DNA of 18,584 nt from Rhodospirillaceae bacterium. GTDB lineage: Bacteria; Pseudomonadota; Alphaproteobacteria; Micavibrionales; UBA2020. The notes below the pieces were generated by a model that did not search any database, was not told the DNA's origin, and worked only from the letters and a program-made list of their open reading frames with translations. This document shows positions 1-7,717 of the stretch, in pieces. The stretch covers positions 1 to 18,584 of the forward strand of contig DQGU01000240.1 in NCBI GenBank assembly GCA_003524565.1, read 5' to 3'. Both the position numbers and the translations under genes were made by a program. How positions within the stretch are numbered: position 1 is the stretch's first letter; the number at the start of each line of letters is the position of its first letter.

Positions 1-263
1 TACAAAAAGAAATATCCGAGGGCACGGCAGACGGTCAACCTGAACAAAGCGCCCGAAATCACATACAGCGGTCTGTGTGGCATCCGCGCAACATCACCCT
101 CTCATGGTTTAAGTAAAATAATGTTGAATTTTTTGAAGATTTCCGCGGTTTTGGCGGGTTTTTGGGCGGATTGATACATTTTTGTCATATTGCTGAACCC
201 CCGCGGGGCGAGGGCAGGAATCTGCCTGCGGCGCGGCCGAAAGCCCTTGCAAAGCGGCACGCG

Positions 264-281
264 GGGGGCGACTCCGCCCCC
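264..281. repeat. GC stem-loop
   Basis: Perfect inverted repeat GGGGGCG / CGCCCCC (7-bp arms, loop ACTC). No T-run follows on the plus strand, so it is not a standard terminator. It may be part of a structured transcript or the remains of a terminator for a gene left of the window. Confidence 0.5.
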
Positions 282-326
282 GTAGCGCGCGATTGGCGCG
301 GGGTTTTGGCCGCTGCTGCGTGTTTA

Positions 327-357
327 TCGGGAACATGCCGCGCTGGCCTGTTCCCGA
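327..357. repeat. 9-bp inverted repeat
   Basis: TCGGGAACA at 327-335 is exactly repeated in inverted form as TGTTCCCGA at 349-357, with a 13-base loop. It lies in the gene-free region. It could be an operator or an RNA stem; nothing nearby decides between them. Confidence 0.5.
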
Positions 358-420
358 CGCGAAGCGGCCTCTTATTCGGGGCGCGGGACACGTCCTCTTG
401 TTATTGTATGCGCGGGTGGG

Positions 421-449
421 TTCATGGTATCTAAATGTCTCTATATATA
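421..449 (+). promoter_or_regulatory. Possible promoter of the DUF3576 lipoprotein gene
   Basis: A TTCATG hexamer at 421-426 and a TATATA hexamer at 444-449 are separated by 17 bp. The -35 match is poor, but this is the AT-rich island before the gene and the spacing fits a sigma-70 promoter. Transcription would start about 25-30 bases upstream of the ATG at 482. Confidence 0.25.
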
Positions 450-455
450 AACATG

Positions 456-475
456 TACAGGACAGCTACAGGACA
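456..475 (+). repeat. Tandem TACAGGACA repeat carrying the ribosome binding site
   Basis: TACAGGACA occurs at 456-464 and again at 467-475, an 11-base period. The second copy places AGGA 8 bases before the ATG at 482 and so supports that start. The first copy is a duplicate Shine-Dalgarno-like element. Confidence 0.55.
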
Positions 476-481
476 ACCGAC

Positions 482-1060
482 ATGACAAAAACCGCCCGCC
501 TTTCTTCGCGCCCCCGCTCTTTTCTGCGCCGCTCTTTGCTGACGCTGGTGGCGGTTTTGCTTTTGGCGGGCTGCGAGGGTGTCAAACGCGAAGCCAGCTA
601 TCCCACGCGCCCCAAGGGCAGCGATAAAATCCTCTACAGCGACCAAAAGCGCGAAACGATTTTCGGCGAAGGCAAATCGCTGGGCGATAAACTTTTCGGC
701 AGCGATGACGAACCGTCCGAAGGCGGCGCGGGTATCGGCGTCAACAGTTTCCTGTGGCGCGCGTCGCTGGATACGGTGTCGTTCATGCCGCTGGCATCCG
801 CCGACCCCTTCGGCGGGGTTATCCTGACGGACTGGTACGAAAACCCGGACGTACAGGGGGAGCGTTTCAAGCTGAACGTTTTCATCCTCGACCGCCAGCT
901 GCGCTCCGACGGCGTGCGCGTAGCGGTATTCAAACAGACCAAGCAGGGCGGCAACTGGCGCGATGCGGCGGTCACACCCGAAATGGGTCTTGGCATTGAA
1001 AACGCCATTCTGACGCGCGCGCGTGAACTGCGCGTGGCGCAAATGGGCCGCCTGAACTAA
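482..1060 (+). CDS. DUF3576 family lipoprotein
   Basis: A 192-residue predicted lipoprotein of the DUF3576 family, whose function is unknown. The N-terminus has a basic stretch (two arginines at 16-17), a hydrophobic segment at about 18-29 and the lipobox LLAGC ending at Cys31, so the mature protein should be lipid-anchored in the envelope. The rest is soluble; the conserved-looking part runs from the GVNSFLWRASLDT stretch to the C-terminus (about 90-192). The frame stays open upstream to 293, but the start at 482 was chosen because it has AGGA 8 bases upstream and puts the signal peptide at the right place. leuS follows after 75 bases. In many alphaproteobacteria a DUF3576 gene sits just before leuS, which supports the call. 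It may share transcription with leuS, since no clear terminator lies between them. Confidence 0.8.
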   Translation: MTKTARLSSRPRSFLRRSLLTLVAVLLLAGCEGVKREASYPTRPKGSDKILYSDQKRETIFGEGKSLGDKLFGSDDEPSEGGAGIGVNSFLWRASLDTVSFMPLASADPFGGVILTDWYENPDVQGERFKLNVFILDRQLRSDGVRVAVFKQTKQGGNWRDAAVTPEMGLGIENAILTRARELRVAQMGRLN

Positions 1061-1135
1061 TCCGTTTTTTACCCGCCGCACGGCGCGGCGCACCCGCTGC
1101 CGCCGGCAGGTTTCCGACCTGAAGGACATATATCC

Positions 1136-3697
1136 ATGCAAGACAGATACAATATCAAACGCGCGGAAGCCCATTGGCAAAACGTCTGGCGTGACCGCGG
1201 CAGCTTTGCCGTTGCCGAAGACGAAACCAAGCGCAAGTTTTACACCCTTGCCATGTTCCCCTACCCGTCGGGTCGTTTGCACATGGGGCATGTGCGCAAC
1301 TACACGCTGTCGGACGTGGTTGCCCGTTTTAAACGCGCGCAGGGGTTCAACGTTTTGAACCCGATGGGCTGGGATGCCTTTGGCCTGCCCGCGGAAAACG
1401 CTGCGATTGAAAACAAAACCCACCCCGCCGCATGGACGCACCAGAATATTGCGGTCATGAAGGGACAGATGGACATGATGGGTCTGGCCATCGACTGGGA
1501 CCGCGAGGTGGCGACCTGCACGCCGGAGTATTACCGGCATGAACAGAAATTCTTCCTCGACTTCCTCAAAGCAGGTCTGGCGTACCAAAAAGAAAGCTTC
1601 GTGAACTGGGACCCCATCGAAAACACGGTGCTGGCGAACGAGCAGGTTGTGGACGGCTGCGGCTGGCGCTCCGGCGCGCCGGTGGAGCGCCGCAAGCTGA
1701 AACAGTGGTTCTTGAAAATCACCGATTTTGCCGATGATTTGCTGGCGGGGCTCGATACCCTGCCCGGCTGGCCGGAAAAAGTCCGCATCATGCAGGAAAA
1801 CTGGATTGGCAAATCGCAGGGTTTGAATTTCCGTTTTGACATCGCCCCGAACGACACCGCGAAGGACGCGGGCGCATCTGACATCGAAGTTTTCACGACC
1901 CGCCCCGACACGCTGTTCGGCGCGTCTTTCGTTGCGCTGTCGCCCGACCACCCGATTGCCGCCGCGCTGGCCGAAAAACACGCGGGCGTGCGCGATTTTA
2001 TCGCCGAATGTCGCCGCCTTGGCACATCCGAAGCGGTTTTGGAAACGGCGGAGAAAATCGGCTTCGACACCGGCGTCGAGGTTATTCACCCCTTCGCCGC
2101 CGATAAAAAACTGCGCGTGTTCATCGCCAACTTCGTTTTGATGGATTACGGTACGGGCGCGATTTTTGGCTGCCCCGCGCATGACCAGCGCGATTTCGAA
2201 TTCGCCCGCAAATACAAACTGGACATCATCCCCGTCGTCATTCCGGAGGGCGAAGACGCCAAAACCTTCGCCATCAAGGACGAGCCCTATACCGGCCCCG
2301 GCAAGCTGAATAATTCGGATTTTCTGAACGGCATGACGTCGGACGATGCCAAGCGCGCAGCGATTGCGCGCATGGAAAAACTCGGCAAAGGCCAAGGCAC
2401 CACGCAATACCGCCTGCGCGACTGGGGCATCAGCCGCCAGCGTTATTGGGGTTGCCCCGTGCCTATCGTGCATTGCCCGTCCTGCGGCATTGTGCCGGTG
2501 CCGGAAAAAGACCTGCCCGTCACGCTGCCCGAAGATGTCAGTTTTGACCAGCCGGGCAACCCGATTGCGCATCACCCGACGTGGAAAAACACCACCTGCC
2601 CCGCCTGCGGCGCAGCGGCGGAGCGCGAGACGGATACGTTTGACACCTTCTTTGAAAGCTCGTGGTACCAGTTCCGTTATTGCGACCCGAAAAACGAAGA
2701 ACGCGGTTTTGACAAAGACAAAGTCGCCTACTGGGCGCCCGTTGACCAATACATCGGCGGTGTGGAACATGCCGTTATGCACCTTTTGTACGCGCGGTTC
2801 TTTACCCGTGCGCTCAAAAAATGCGGATACCTGAATTTTGACGAGCCGTTCACCGCGCTGTTCACGCAGGGCATGGTCACGCATGAAACCTACAAAGACC
2901 AGAACGGCAAATGGCTGTACCCCGCCGAAATCGAATTTAGCGGCAATGCGGTTTATAAAAAGGCAGACAATTCGCCCGTCACCGTCGGCCGTATCGAAAA
3001 AATGTCCAAGTCCAAGAAAAACACGGTGGACCCCGTGGAAATTCTGGAGACCTACGGCGCCGATGCCGCGCGTTTGTTTATTCTGTCCGACAGTCCGCCG
3101 GAGCGCGATTTGGAATGGACGGAAAGCGGTATCGAAGGCGCGTGGAAATACGTCAACCGCGTCTGGCGTCTGGTCATGCTGCAAGACAGCGCGGCTACCG
3201 GCGGTAAAGCGGATAGCGAGGCCATGCGCCGCCGCATCCACAAAACCATTCACGAAATGACGCAGGACCTTGACCGTTTTCATTTCAACAAATCGGTTGC
3301 GCGCCTGCGGGAGCTTTCAAACGCGCTGGAAGATTTCACCACGCAGGGCGGCGATGCCGACGTGCGCCGCGAAGGTATCGAGGCGATGATTAAGCTGATG
3401 GCGCCCATGATGCCGCATCTGGCCGAAGAGCTGTGGGCACATCTGGGCAACGCGACGCTGGTTGTTGACGAGGGCTGGCCGCAAGCGGATGAAAGCCTGC
3501 TGTCGAGCGACACCGTCACCATCGCCATTCAGGTCAACGGCAAACTGCGCGCAACCGTGCAGCTGCCGCGCGACATCGACCAGAAAGCCGCCGAAAAAGC
3601 CGCCATGGACGACCCCGCCGTGCAAAAAGCGCTGGAGGGTAAAGCGCCCAAGAAAATCATTGTCGTGCCGAACAGGATTATCAATGTCGTCGGATAA
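1136..3697 (+). CDS. leuS: Leucyl-tRNA synthetase
   Basis: Charges tRNA-Leu with leucine in the cytoplasm, a class I aminoacyl-tRNA synthetase. At 853 residues it is of usual bacterial length. The class I signature appears as HMGH at 49-52 in PYPSGRLHMGH, and the second signature KMSKS at 622-626. Between them lies the CP1 editing domain, with TTRPDT at 254-259 and the GTGAIFGCPAHDQRD block near 339-353 carrying the editing aspartate. A zinc-ribbon insertion is visible as two CPxCG motifs (near 447 and 486). The C-terminal part holds the anticodon-binding helices. The start at 1136 has GAAGGA 9 bases upstream. Its 3' end overlaps lptE by 14 bases, so the two genes are very probably translated from one message. 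Nothing is missing or disrupted. Confidence 0.98.
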   Translation: MQDRYNIKRAEAHWQNVWRDRGSFAVAEDETKRKFYTLAMFPYPSGRLHMGHVRNYTLSDVVARFKRAQGFNVLNPMGWDAFGLPAENAAIENKTHPAAWTHQNIAVMKGQMDMMGLAIDWDREVATCTPEYYRHEQKFFLDFLKAGLAYQKESFVNWDPIENTVLANEQVVDGCGWRSGAPVERRKLKQWFLKITDFADDLLAGLDTLPGWPEKVRIMQENWIGKSQGLNFRFDIAPNDTAKDAGASDIEVFTTRPDTLFGASFVALSPDHPIAAALAEKHAGVRDFIAECRRLGTSEAVLETAEKIGFDTGVEVIHPFAADKKLRVFIANFVLMDYGTGAIFGCPAHDQRDFEFARKYKLDIIPVVIPEGEDAKTFAIKDEPYTGPGKLNNSDFLNGMTSDDAKRAAIARMEKLGKGQGTTQYRLRDWGISRQRYWGCPVPIVHCPSCGIVPVPEKDLPVTLPEDVSFDQPGNPIAHHPTWKNTTCPACGAAAERETDTFDTFFESSWYQFRYCDPKNEERGFDKDKVAYWAPVDQYIGGVEHAVMHLLYARFFTRALKKCGYLNFDEPFTALFTQGMVTHETYKDQNGKWLYPAEIEFSGNAVYKKADNSPVTVGRIEKMSKSKKNTVDPVEILETYGADAARLFILSDSPPERDLEWTESGIEGAWKYVNRVWRLVMLQDSAATGGKADSEAMRRRIHKTIHEMTQDLDRFHFNKSVARLRELSNALEDFTTQGGDADVRREGIEAMIKLMAPMMPHLAEELWAHLGNATLVVDEGWPQADESLLSSDTVTIAIQVNGKLRATVQLPRDIDQKAAEKAAMDDPAVQKALEGKAPKKIIVVPNRIINVVG

Positions 3698-4214
3698 AAA
3701 CCTGCGGGCGCTATTGCTGCTGCCGCTTTTGCTGCTGCCCTCCGCCTGCGGGTTCGAGCCCATGTACGCCCGCCCCGATGCAGCGTCGCAAAAAAGCGTC
3801 GCCGCCGCCTATAGCAACGTCGAGATTGCGAATATCCCCGACCGTGAAGGGCAATACCTGCGCAATGCGCTGATAGACCGCCTGTATCTGGCCGGACGCC
3901 CCGCCGATGCGCCCTTTGTGCTGGAAATCGCCCCGCTGCAAACGACCCTGACCAACCAGGCCGTGCGCAAGGATGCGACCTATACCCGCGCGCTGATGGA
4001 AATTTCAACCGTCATGCGCCTGCGGGAGCGCGCAAGCGGCACTGTGGTGCTGGAGCGCAAGCAGCGCGCCCTTGGCAGCTATAACCTGCTGGACAACCAG
4101 TTCGCGACGCTGTCATCCAAGGAAAGCCTGAACGAGCATTTGCTGGACGAGCTGGCAGACAGCGTGCAAACCGCACTGGCGCTGCATTTCCACACTAAAA
4201 ACACGCAGCCGTAA
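3684..4214 (+). CDS. lptE: LPS-assembly lipoprotein LptE
   Basis: Small outer-membrane lipoprotein (176 residues) that forms the plug of the LptD-LptE complex and helps insert lipopolysaccharide into the outer leaflet. The sequence shows a leucine-rich signal peptide (about 7-20) and a lipobox ending LPSAC with Cys22, followed by the GFEPMY stretch that resembles the CGFxPLY start of mature LptE proteins. The rest fits the alpha/beta LptE fold by length. The frame is open from 3462, but only the ATG at 3684 puts the signal peptide at the N-terminus; it lies inside the end of leuS, implying translational coupling. holA begins 9 bases after the stop. The leuS-lptE-holA order is common in alphaproteobacteria and in other Gram-negative bacteria, which makes the assignment firm although sequence conservation in LptE is low. 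Confidence 0.9.
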   Translation: MSSDKNLRALLLLPLLLLPSACGFEPMYARPDAASQKSVAAAYSNVEIANIPDREGQYLRNALIDRLYLAGRPADAPFVLEIAPLQTTLTNQAVRKDATYTRALMEISTVMRLRERASGTVVLERKQRALGSYNLLDNQFATLSSKESLNEHLLDELADSVQTALALHFHTKNTQP

Positions 4215-4223
4215 GGGGGCTTT

Positions 4224-5267
4224 GTGGTCAAGCTTGCCTTCAAAGCCATCGACGGTTTCGCCAAAAACCCGCCGCCCGACATGCTGGCGGTGCTGGTCTA
4301 TGGCCCCGACGAGGGCTTGATACGCGAGCGCATGAACCTGCTGACCCGCCATATCGTGCCCGATGCCAACGACCCGTTTGGCGTTGTCGAATTTGCGGCG
4401 GACGAGCTGGGCGACAATCCCTCCCGCCTTTTGGACGAAGCGCAATCGATTTCGATGCTCGGCGGCCGCCGTGTGGTGCGCCTGCGCGATGCAGACGACA
4501 AGGCCGTGAACGCCATTCGCGCGGCGCTGGAGGCCTTGCGCGCTGGCGATAACCTTGTGCTGGTATCGGCGGGGGAATTGCCGCCCCGCTCCGGCCTGCG
4601 CCAGTTGTTTGAATCCGCGCCCAACGCCGCCGCGCTGCCCTGCTATGTCGAAGATGAACGCGATATTGCCCGCGTGCTGAAAGACGGCTTGAAAGCCGCC
4701 GGGTACAACATGCCGTCCGACGCGCTGGTTTATATGGCGGCGAATGTCGTGGGCGACCGCGGCGTAGCGCGCAGCGAAATTGAAAAACTCGTGACATACA
4801 TGGGCGATAATCGCAACATCACCATGAATGACGTCATGGCCTGCGTGGGCGCCAGCGCCGCCCTGTCGCTGGATGACCTTTCAAAACATGTAGCAAGCGG
4901 CCTTTATGCCGAAGCTGACCGCATCCTGACCTTCGTCCTGTCCGAAGGCGTCGCGGCGGTGACGGTGTTGCGCACGCTGCAAAACTATTTCACGCGCCTG
5001 TCGCTGACCCGCGCGCGCATCGACCGCGGCGAAAATATCGACGTCGCCATGAAAAAACTGCGCCCCGAAGTTTTCTGGAAGCACAAAGCGGCGTTTGAAG
5101 CGCAAGTCACCGGCTGGGGCATGGAACAGCTGCAACAGGCGCTCGCCCTTTTGATGTCGGTCGAAGCCAAATGCAAACAAACCGGCGCCGACCCGAACCT
5201 GCTTTGCGGCCGCGCGATTTTGTCGCTGGCGCAAACCGGCGCCCGCTCGCTCCGCCGCCGCGCGTAA
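4224..5267 (+). CDS. holA: DNA polymerase III subunit delta
   Basis: The delta subunit of the clamp loader (347 residues) opens the beta sliding clamp on DNA during replication. The N-terminal stretch VLVYGPDEGLIRER (about 26-39) is the typical start of the delta AAA-like domain, which lacks a working Walker A motif. The central region and the C-terminal collar domain (about 215-340, helical, with LLCGRAILSLA near the end) fit the family length. The start is GTG at 4224, with AAGGGGG at 4213-4219 as ribosome binding site overlapping the lptE stop. It ends 9 bases before the stop of the converging yjdM gene, with no separate terminator seen in the gap. It is probably the last gene of the plus-strand operon. 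Confidence 0.93.
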   Translation: MVKLAFKAIDGFAKNPPPDMLAVLVYGPDEGLIRERMNLLTRHIVPDANDPFGVVEFAADELGDNPSRLLDEAQSISMLGGRRVVRLRDADDKAVNAIRAALEALRAGDNLVLVSAGELPPRSGLRQLFESAPNAAALPCYVEDERDIARVLKDGLKAAGYNMPSDALVYMAANVVGDRGVARSEIEKLVTYMGDNRNITMNDVMACVGASAALSLDDLSKHVASGLYAEADRILTFVLSEGVAAVTVLRTLQNYFTRLSLTRARIDRGENIDVAMKKLRPEVFWKHKAAFEAQVTGWGMEQLQQALALLMSVEAKCKQTGADPNLLCGRAILSLAQTGARSLRRRA

Positions 5268-5276
5268 ATCTGCGGA

Positions 5277-5627
5277 TTACTCCGCGACTTTTTTCACGAA
5301 TTCGGATTTCAGCCCCATCGGCCCGATGCCGGGGACTTTGCAGTCGATATCGTGGTCGCCATCGACAAGACGAATATTTTTGACCTTGGTGCCGACCTTC
5401 ACAACAGTCGATGAGCCTTTGACTTTCAGGTCTTTGATGATGCTGACGGTATCGCCGTCTTTTAGCTCCGTGCCATTTGCGTCGCGCACGATTTTTGCGG
5501 CGCTGTCCTCCGGCGTGGCGGCCGCCGCCTCAGACCATTCGTGCGCACATTCGGGGCAAATATACATACCGCGGTCAAGGTAGGTATAGGACGAGGAGCA
5601 GAGCGGGCAGGCGGGCAAGACAGTCAT
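5277..5627 (-). CDS. yjdM: Zinc-ribbon protein of the YjdM/PhnA family
   Basis: A 116-residue protein of the YjdM (formerly PhnA) family, close to the usual length of about 110. The N-terminal zinc ribbon has cysteines at 7, 10, 24 and 27 in two CPxC motifs (CPLC and CPEC). The C-terminal PhnA domain contains DGDTVSIIKDLKVKG and ends VKKVAE, a small SH3-like beta domain. The family was once linked to phosphonate use, but its biochemical role is not settled and phosphonate hydrolysis should not be assumed. The start at 5627 was chosen because the cysteine motif begins at residue 7 and AAGGA lies about 6 bases upstream; the longer open frame upstream runs into the terminator hairpin. It sits alone between holA and parB, an insertion into an otherwise common gene order. 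Confidence 0.9.
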   Translation of the reverse strand: MTVLPACPLCSSSYTYLDRGMYICPECAHEWSEAAAATPEDSAAKIVRDANGTELKDGDTVSIIKDLKVKGSSTVVKVGTKVKNIRLVDGDHDIDCKVPGIGPMGLKSEFVKKVAE

Positions 5628-5655
5628 GGTTTTCCTTTTTATCGACGTAAAAGAA

Positions 5656-5683
5656 GTCACCGTATCTGTGACAATACGGTGAC
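5656..5683 (-). terminator. Hairpin terminator after parB, likely bidirectional
   Basis: GTCACCGTAT at 5656-5665 and ATACGGTGAC at 5674-5683 form a perfect 10-bp stem with an 8-base loop. On the minus strand the stem is followed by TTCTTTTA, ending the parA-parB transcript 24 bases after the parB stop. On the plus strand it is followed by a run of seven T (from 5685), so it could also stop transcripts coming from holA past yjdM. Confidence 0.85.
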
Positions 5684-5706
5684 ATTTTTTTGAATATTCA
5701 TTCAGC

Positions 5707-6717
5707 TCAATGGCGCTGCGGCGCGCGCGACAGGCGGGCGATAATATCATCCAGTTGGTCGAGATTTTTATACTCGATACTCAGCTTACCCGCACTACCT
5801 TCGCCATCAATCACGAATTTCATGCCGAGCAGCGTGGACATTTTCTGCTCCAGCGCCAGAATATCGACGTCTTTTTGCGCGAAGCCTTTGGTTTTCAGCG
5901 CCGCGGGCTTTTTCTTGTCGCCGCCGTTCAGCTGCTGCACCATTTTTTCGGTCTGGCGCACATTCAGCCCGCGCTTCACGATAACAGCTGCCATCTGCTC
6001 GGCTTCTTTGAGGCCGACAAGGTTGCGGGCATGGCCGGCGCTCAGCGCGCCGGTTTGCACCATTTTACGCACAGGCGCAGGCAGTTTCAAAAGACGCAAG
6101 GTATTCGCGACATGGCTACGGCTTTTGCCCAGCTGCTGCGAAAGCATATCCTGCGTATGGCCGAATTCCTGCATCAAACGCTCGTAGCCTTCGGCCTCTT
6201 CGATGGCGGAAAGGTCTTCGCGCTGCAGGTTTTCAATGAGCGCGATTTCCATCGCCTCTTTGTCGGTCAGGTCGCGGATAACCACCGGTACATCATGCAC
6301 GCGCGCTTTTTGCGCAGCGCGCCAGCGGCGCTCACCCGCGATGATTTCGTACATCATGCCTTCGATAGGGCGCACCAGAAGCGGCTGCAAAACGCCATGC
6401 GCGCCGATGGAATCCGCCAGCTGCGCCAGCGCGTCATCATCGAAATGGCTGCGCGGCTGATATTTACCGGGCTTCAGGCGGTCAACGGGCAAACGGCGCG
6501 GCGGCTGCGCGGGGGCGTTCGCTTCGGACGGTTTCAACATTTCTTCGGCGCGGCGCACGGGCGCGGCCTGAACCGCAGACTGAGGCGCGGCAGCAGGTGC
6601 GGCGGACGCGGGCGTTGCAGCCTTTTTCTGCTGCAAGGTTGCCTCTTCTTTTTTCACGTCGCGGAACAGCGCGTCGAGGCCGCGGCCAAGGCCGCGTTTT
6701 TTCGGGTCGGTACTCAT
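5707..6717 (-). CDS. parB: Chromosome-partitioning protein ParB
   Basis: Centromere-binding CTPase (336 residues) that loads at parS sites, spreads along DNA and works with ParA to separate new origins. Residues 9-17, GLGRGLDAL, form the ParA-interacting N-terminus. A low-complexity Ala/Pro/Gln linker spans about 30-73. The CTP-binding N-domain holds GERRWRA at 128-134 and ENLQRE at 162-167. The helix-turn-helix for parS recognition lies at about 194-212 and is followed by GALSAGHAR at 223-231. The C-terminal dimer domain ends the protein. The start codon overlaps the parA stop in an ATGA arrangement, so translation is coupled. A strong hairpin follows the stop. Three parS-like sites lie upstream in the same cluster, consistent with local loading of this protein. 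Confidence 0.97.
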   Translation of the reverse strand: MSTDPKKRGLGRGLDALFRDVKKEEATLQQKKAATPASAAPAAAPQSAVQAAPVRRAEEMLKPSEANAPAQPPRRLPVDRLKPGKYQPRSHFDDDALAQLADSIGAHGVLQPLLVRPIEGMMYEIIAGERRWRAAQKARVHDVPVVIRDLTDKEAMEIALIENLQREDLSAIEEAEGYERLMQEFGHTQDMLSQQLGKSRSHVANTLRLLKLPAPVRKMVQTGALSAGHARNLVGLKEAEQMAAVIVKRGLNVRQTEKMVQQLNGGDKKKPAALKTKGFAQKDVDILALEQKMSTLLGMKFVIDGEGSAGKLSIEYKNLDQLDDIIARLSRAPQRH

Positions 6718-7622
6718 GCGGGGACTCCCTCGGCTTCGGCCATAGATTTCAGCGCGGCATCACGCAGGTTTTTTTCGCGTTTCAGAATCTCGCGCGCCAG
6801 ATGGATATAGGCTTGCGAGCCGCTGCACGACATATCATAGACAATCGCGGGCAGGCCAAAGGACGGTGCTTCGGAAATACGCACGTTACGCGGGATGACG
6901 GTGTCGTAAACTTTGTCGCCAAAAAATTCGCGCACGTTGTCGGCAACCTGATTTGACAGATTATTCCGTTTGTCATACATCGTCAGCACGATGCCCAGCA
7001 GCTCCAGCTTGTCGTTAAATGCATCGCGCACGCGCTCGATGGTATTCACAAGGTGGCTGAGGCCCTCCAGCGCATAAAATTCGCATTGCAGCGGCACCAG
7101 AACGCCGTCAGACGCCGCAAGGGCGTTAAGGGTGAGCAGGTTCAGCGCGGGCGGGCAGTCGAAAATCACATAGTCATAGCGGCGCGTGGCGGCGGCAAGG
7201 CCGTCGCGCAGGCGAAACTCGCGGTTGTCGGCGTCAATCAGTTCAATCTCCGCCCCCGACAGGTGCATGGAGGACGGGATGCAATAAAGCCCCGGCACTT
7301 TGGTCGCGGCGGCGGCTTCGTCTGCCGTCGTCTCGCCGAACAAAAGCTCGTAAGAGCCTTGGTCGCGGTCAGCGCGGTCAATGCCAAGGCCGGTCGAGGC
7401 GTTGCCCTGCGGGTCGAGGTCCACCAGCAAAACCTGCTTGCCGACAGCGGCCAGTGCGGTTGCGAGGTTGACAGCGGTGGTGGTTTTGCCCACGCCGCCT
7501 TTCTGGTTTGAAATGCTGATATAGCGCGGGCCGGACAAACGGGGGGAGGCAGAAACGCCGTCCGCGGGTTTATCGGCGGCAGGGGCCGCGTTTTGGGTAT
7601 ATGTGTCTGAGGGCTGGGTCAT
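6714..7622 (-). CDS. parA: Chromosome-partitioning ATPase ParA
   Basis: Walker-type ATPase (302 residues) that binds DNA non-specifically and moves ParB-parS complexes. KGGVGKTT at 41-48 is the deviant Walker A motif with its signature lysine; DLDPQGNAS is the A' motif and FDCPPALNLLT the Walker B region. The first 32 residues form an Ala/Pro-rich extension before the ATPase fold. I chose ATG 7622. An in-frame TTG at 7658 would add 12 residues but has no ribosome binding site and overlaps a predicted stem-loop and possible transcription start. parB follows with a 4-base overlap. A parS-like site and a hairpin lie in the 95-base gap between rsmG and this gene, suggesting it can be transcribed separately from rsmG. 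Confidence 0.96.
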   Translation of the reverse strand: MTQPSDTYTQNAAPAADKPADGVSASPRLSGPRYISISNQKGGVGKTTTAVNLATALAAVGKQVLLVDLDPQGNASTGLGIDRADRDQGSYELLFGETTADEAAAATKVPGLYCIPSSMHLSGAEIELIDADNREFRLRDGLAAATRRYDYVIFDCPPALNLLTLNALAASDGVLVPLQCEFYALEGLSHLVNTIERVRDAFNDKLELLGIVLTMYDKRNNLSNQVADNVREFFGDKVYDTVIPRNVRISEAPSFGLPAIVYDMSCSGSQAYIHLAREILKREKNLRDAALKSMAEAEGVPA

Positions 7623-7644
7623 GTCCAGTAAATAGCGCGAATCC

Positions 7645-7684
7645 CCTGCGGCGGGCAAGGCAAATTATGTTTCCCGCCCGCAGG
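7645..7684 (-). promoter_or_regulatory. Stem-loop in the parA leader
   Basis: CCTGCGGCGGG at 7645-7655 pairs with CCCGCCCGCAGG at 7673-7684, an 11-bp stem with one bulged base and a 17-base loop. It lies between the parS site and the parA start. No T-run follows on either strand, so it is unlikely to be a simple terminator; it may act in the leader or separate rsmG from parA transcription. Confidence 0.5.
7664..7669 (-). promoter_or_regulatory. Possible -10 element for parA
   Basis: On the minus strand CATAAT matches five of six bases of the sigma-70 -10 box. The -35 region would fall at about 7687-7692, on the edge of the parS site, where no good -35 hexamer is seen. If real, ParB bound to parS would cover the promoter. 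A GANTC methylation motif lies downstream at 7639-7643. Confidence 0.3.
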
Positions 7685-7686
7685 CC

Positions 7687-7702
7687 TGTTTCACATGAAA
7701 CA
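7687..7702. promoter_or_regulatory. parS site 1 (rsmG-parA gap)
   Basis: TGTTTCACATGAAACA differs from the bacterial parS consensus TGTTTCACGTGAAACA at one central base. It lies in the intergenic gap just upstream of parA, a usual place for a ParB loading site. Confidence 0.93.
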
Positions 7703-7717
7703 ATCCTGAAAAATAGC

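Larger units (their letters stand above)
1..481. other. Left-edge region with no supported gene
   Basis: I find no convincing gene here. Two plus-strand frames are open at the left edge and end at TAA 114-116 and TGA 172-174; either could be the tail of a gene outside the window, but neither tail has a recognisable motif. The longer open frames inside the region lie over each other on both strands and have no ribosome binding site. From about 170 to 420 the DNA is very GC-rich and rich in self-complementary stretches, including the palindrome CCCCGCGGGG at 199-208. The last 60 bases are AT-rich and probably hold the promoter of the lipoprotein gene at 482. Confidence 0.5.

Noticed and set aside
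431..3283. 950-codon open frame on the minus strand across the lipoprotein gene and leuS
   Set aside because: It is antisense to leuS, whose motifs are complete; the translation has no recognisable domain and is rich in Arg, His, Phe and Val as expected from the complement of GC-rich codons. Such long shadows are common in this base composition.
5710..6810. 366-codon plus-strand open frame over parB
   Set aside because: Antisense to an intact parB with all family motifs; no ribosome binding site and no known domain.
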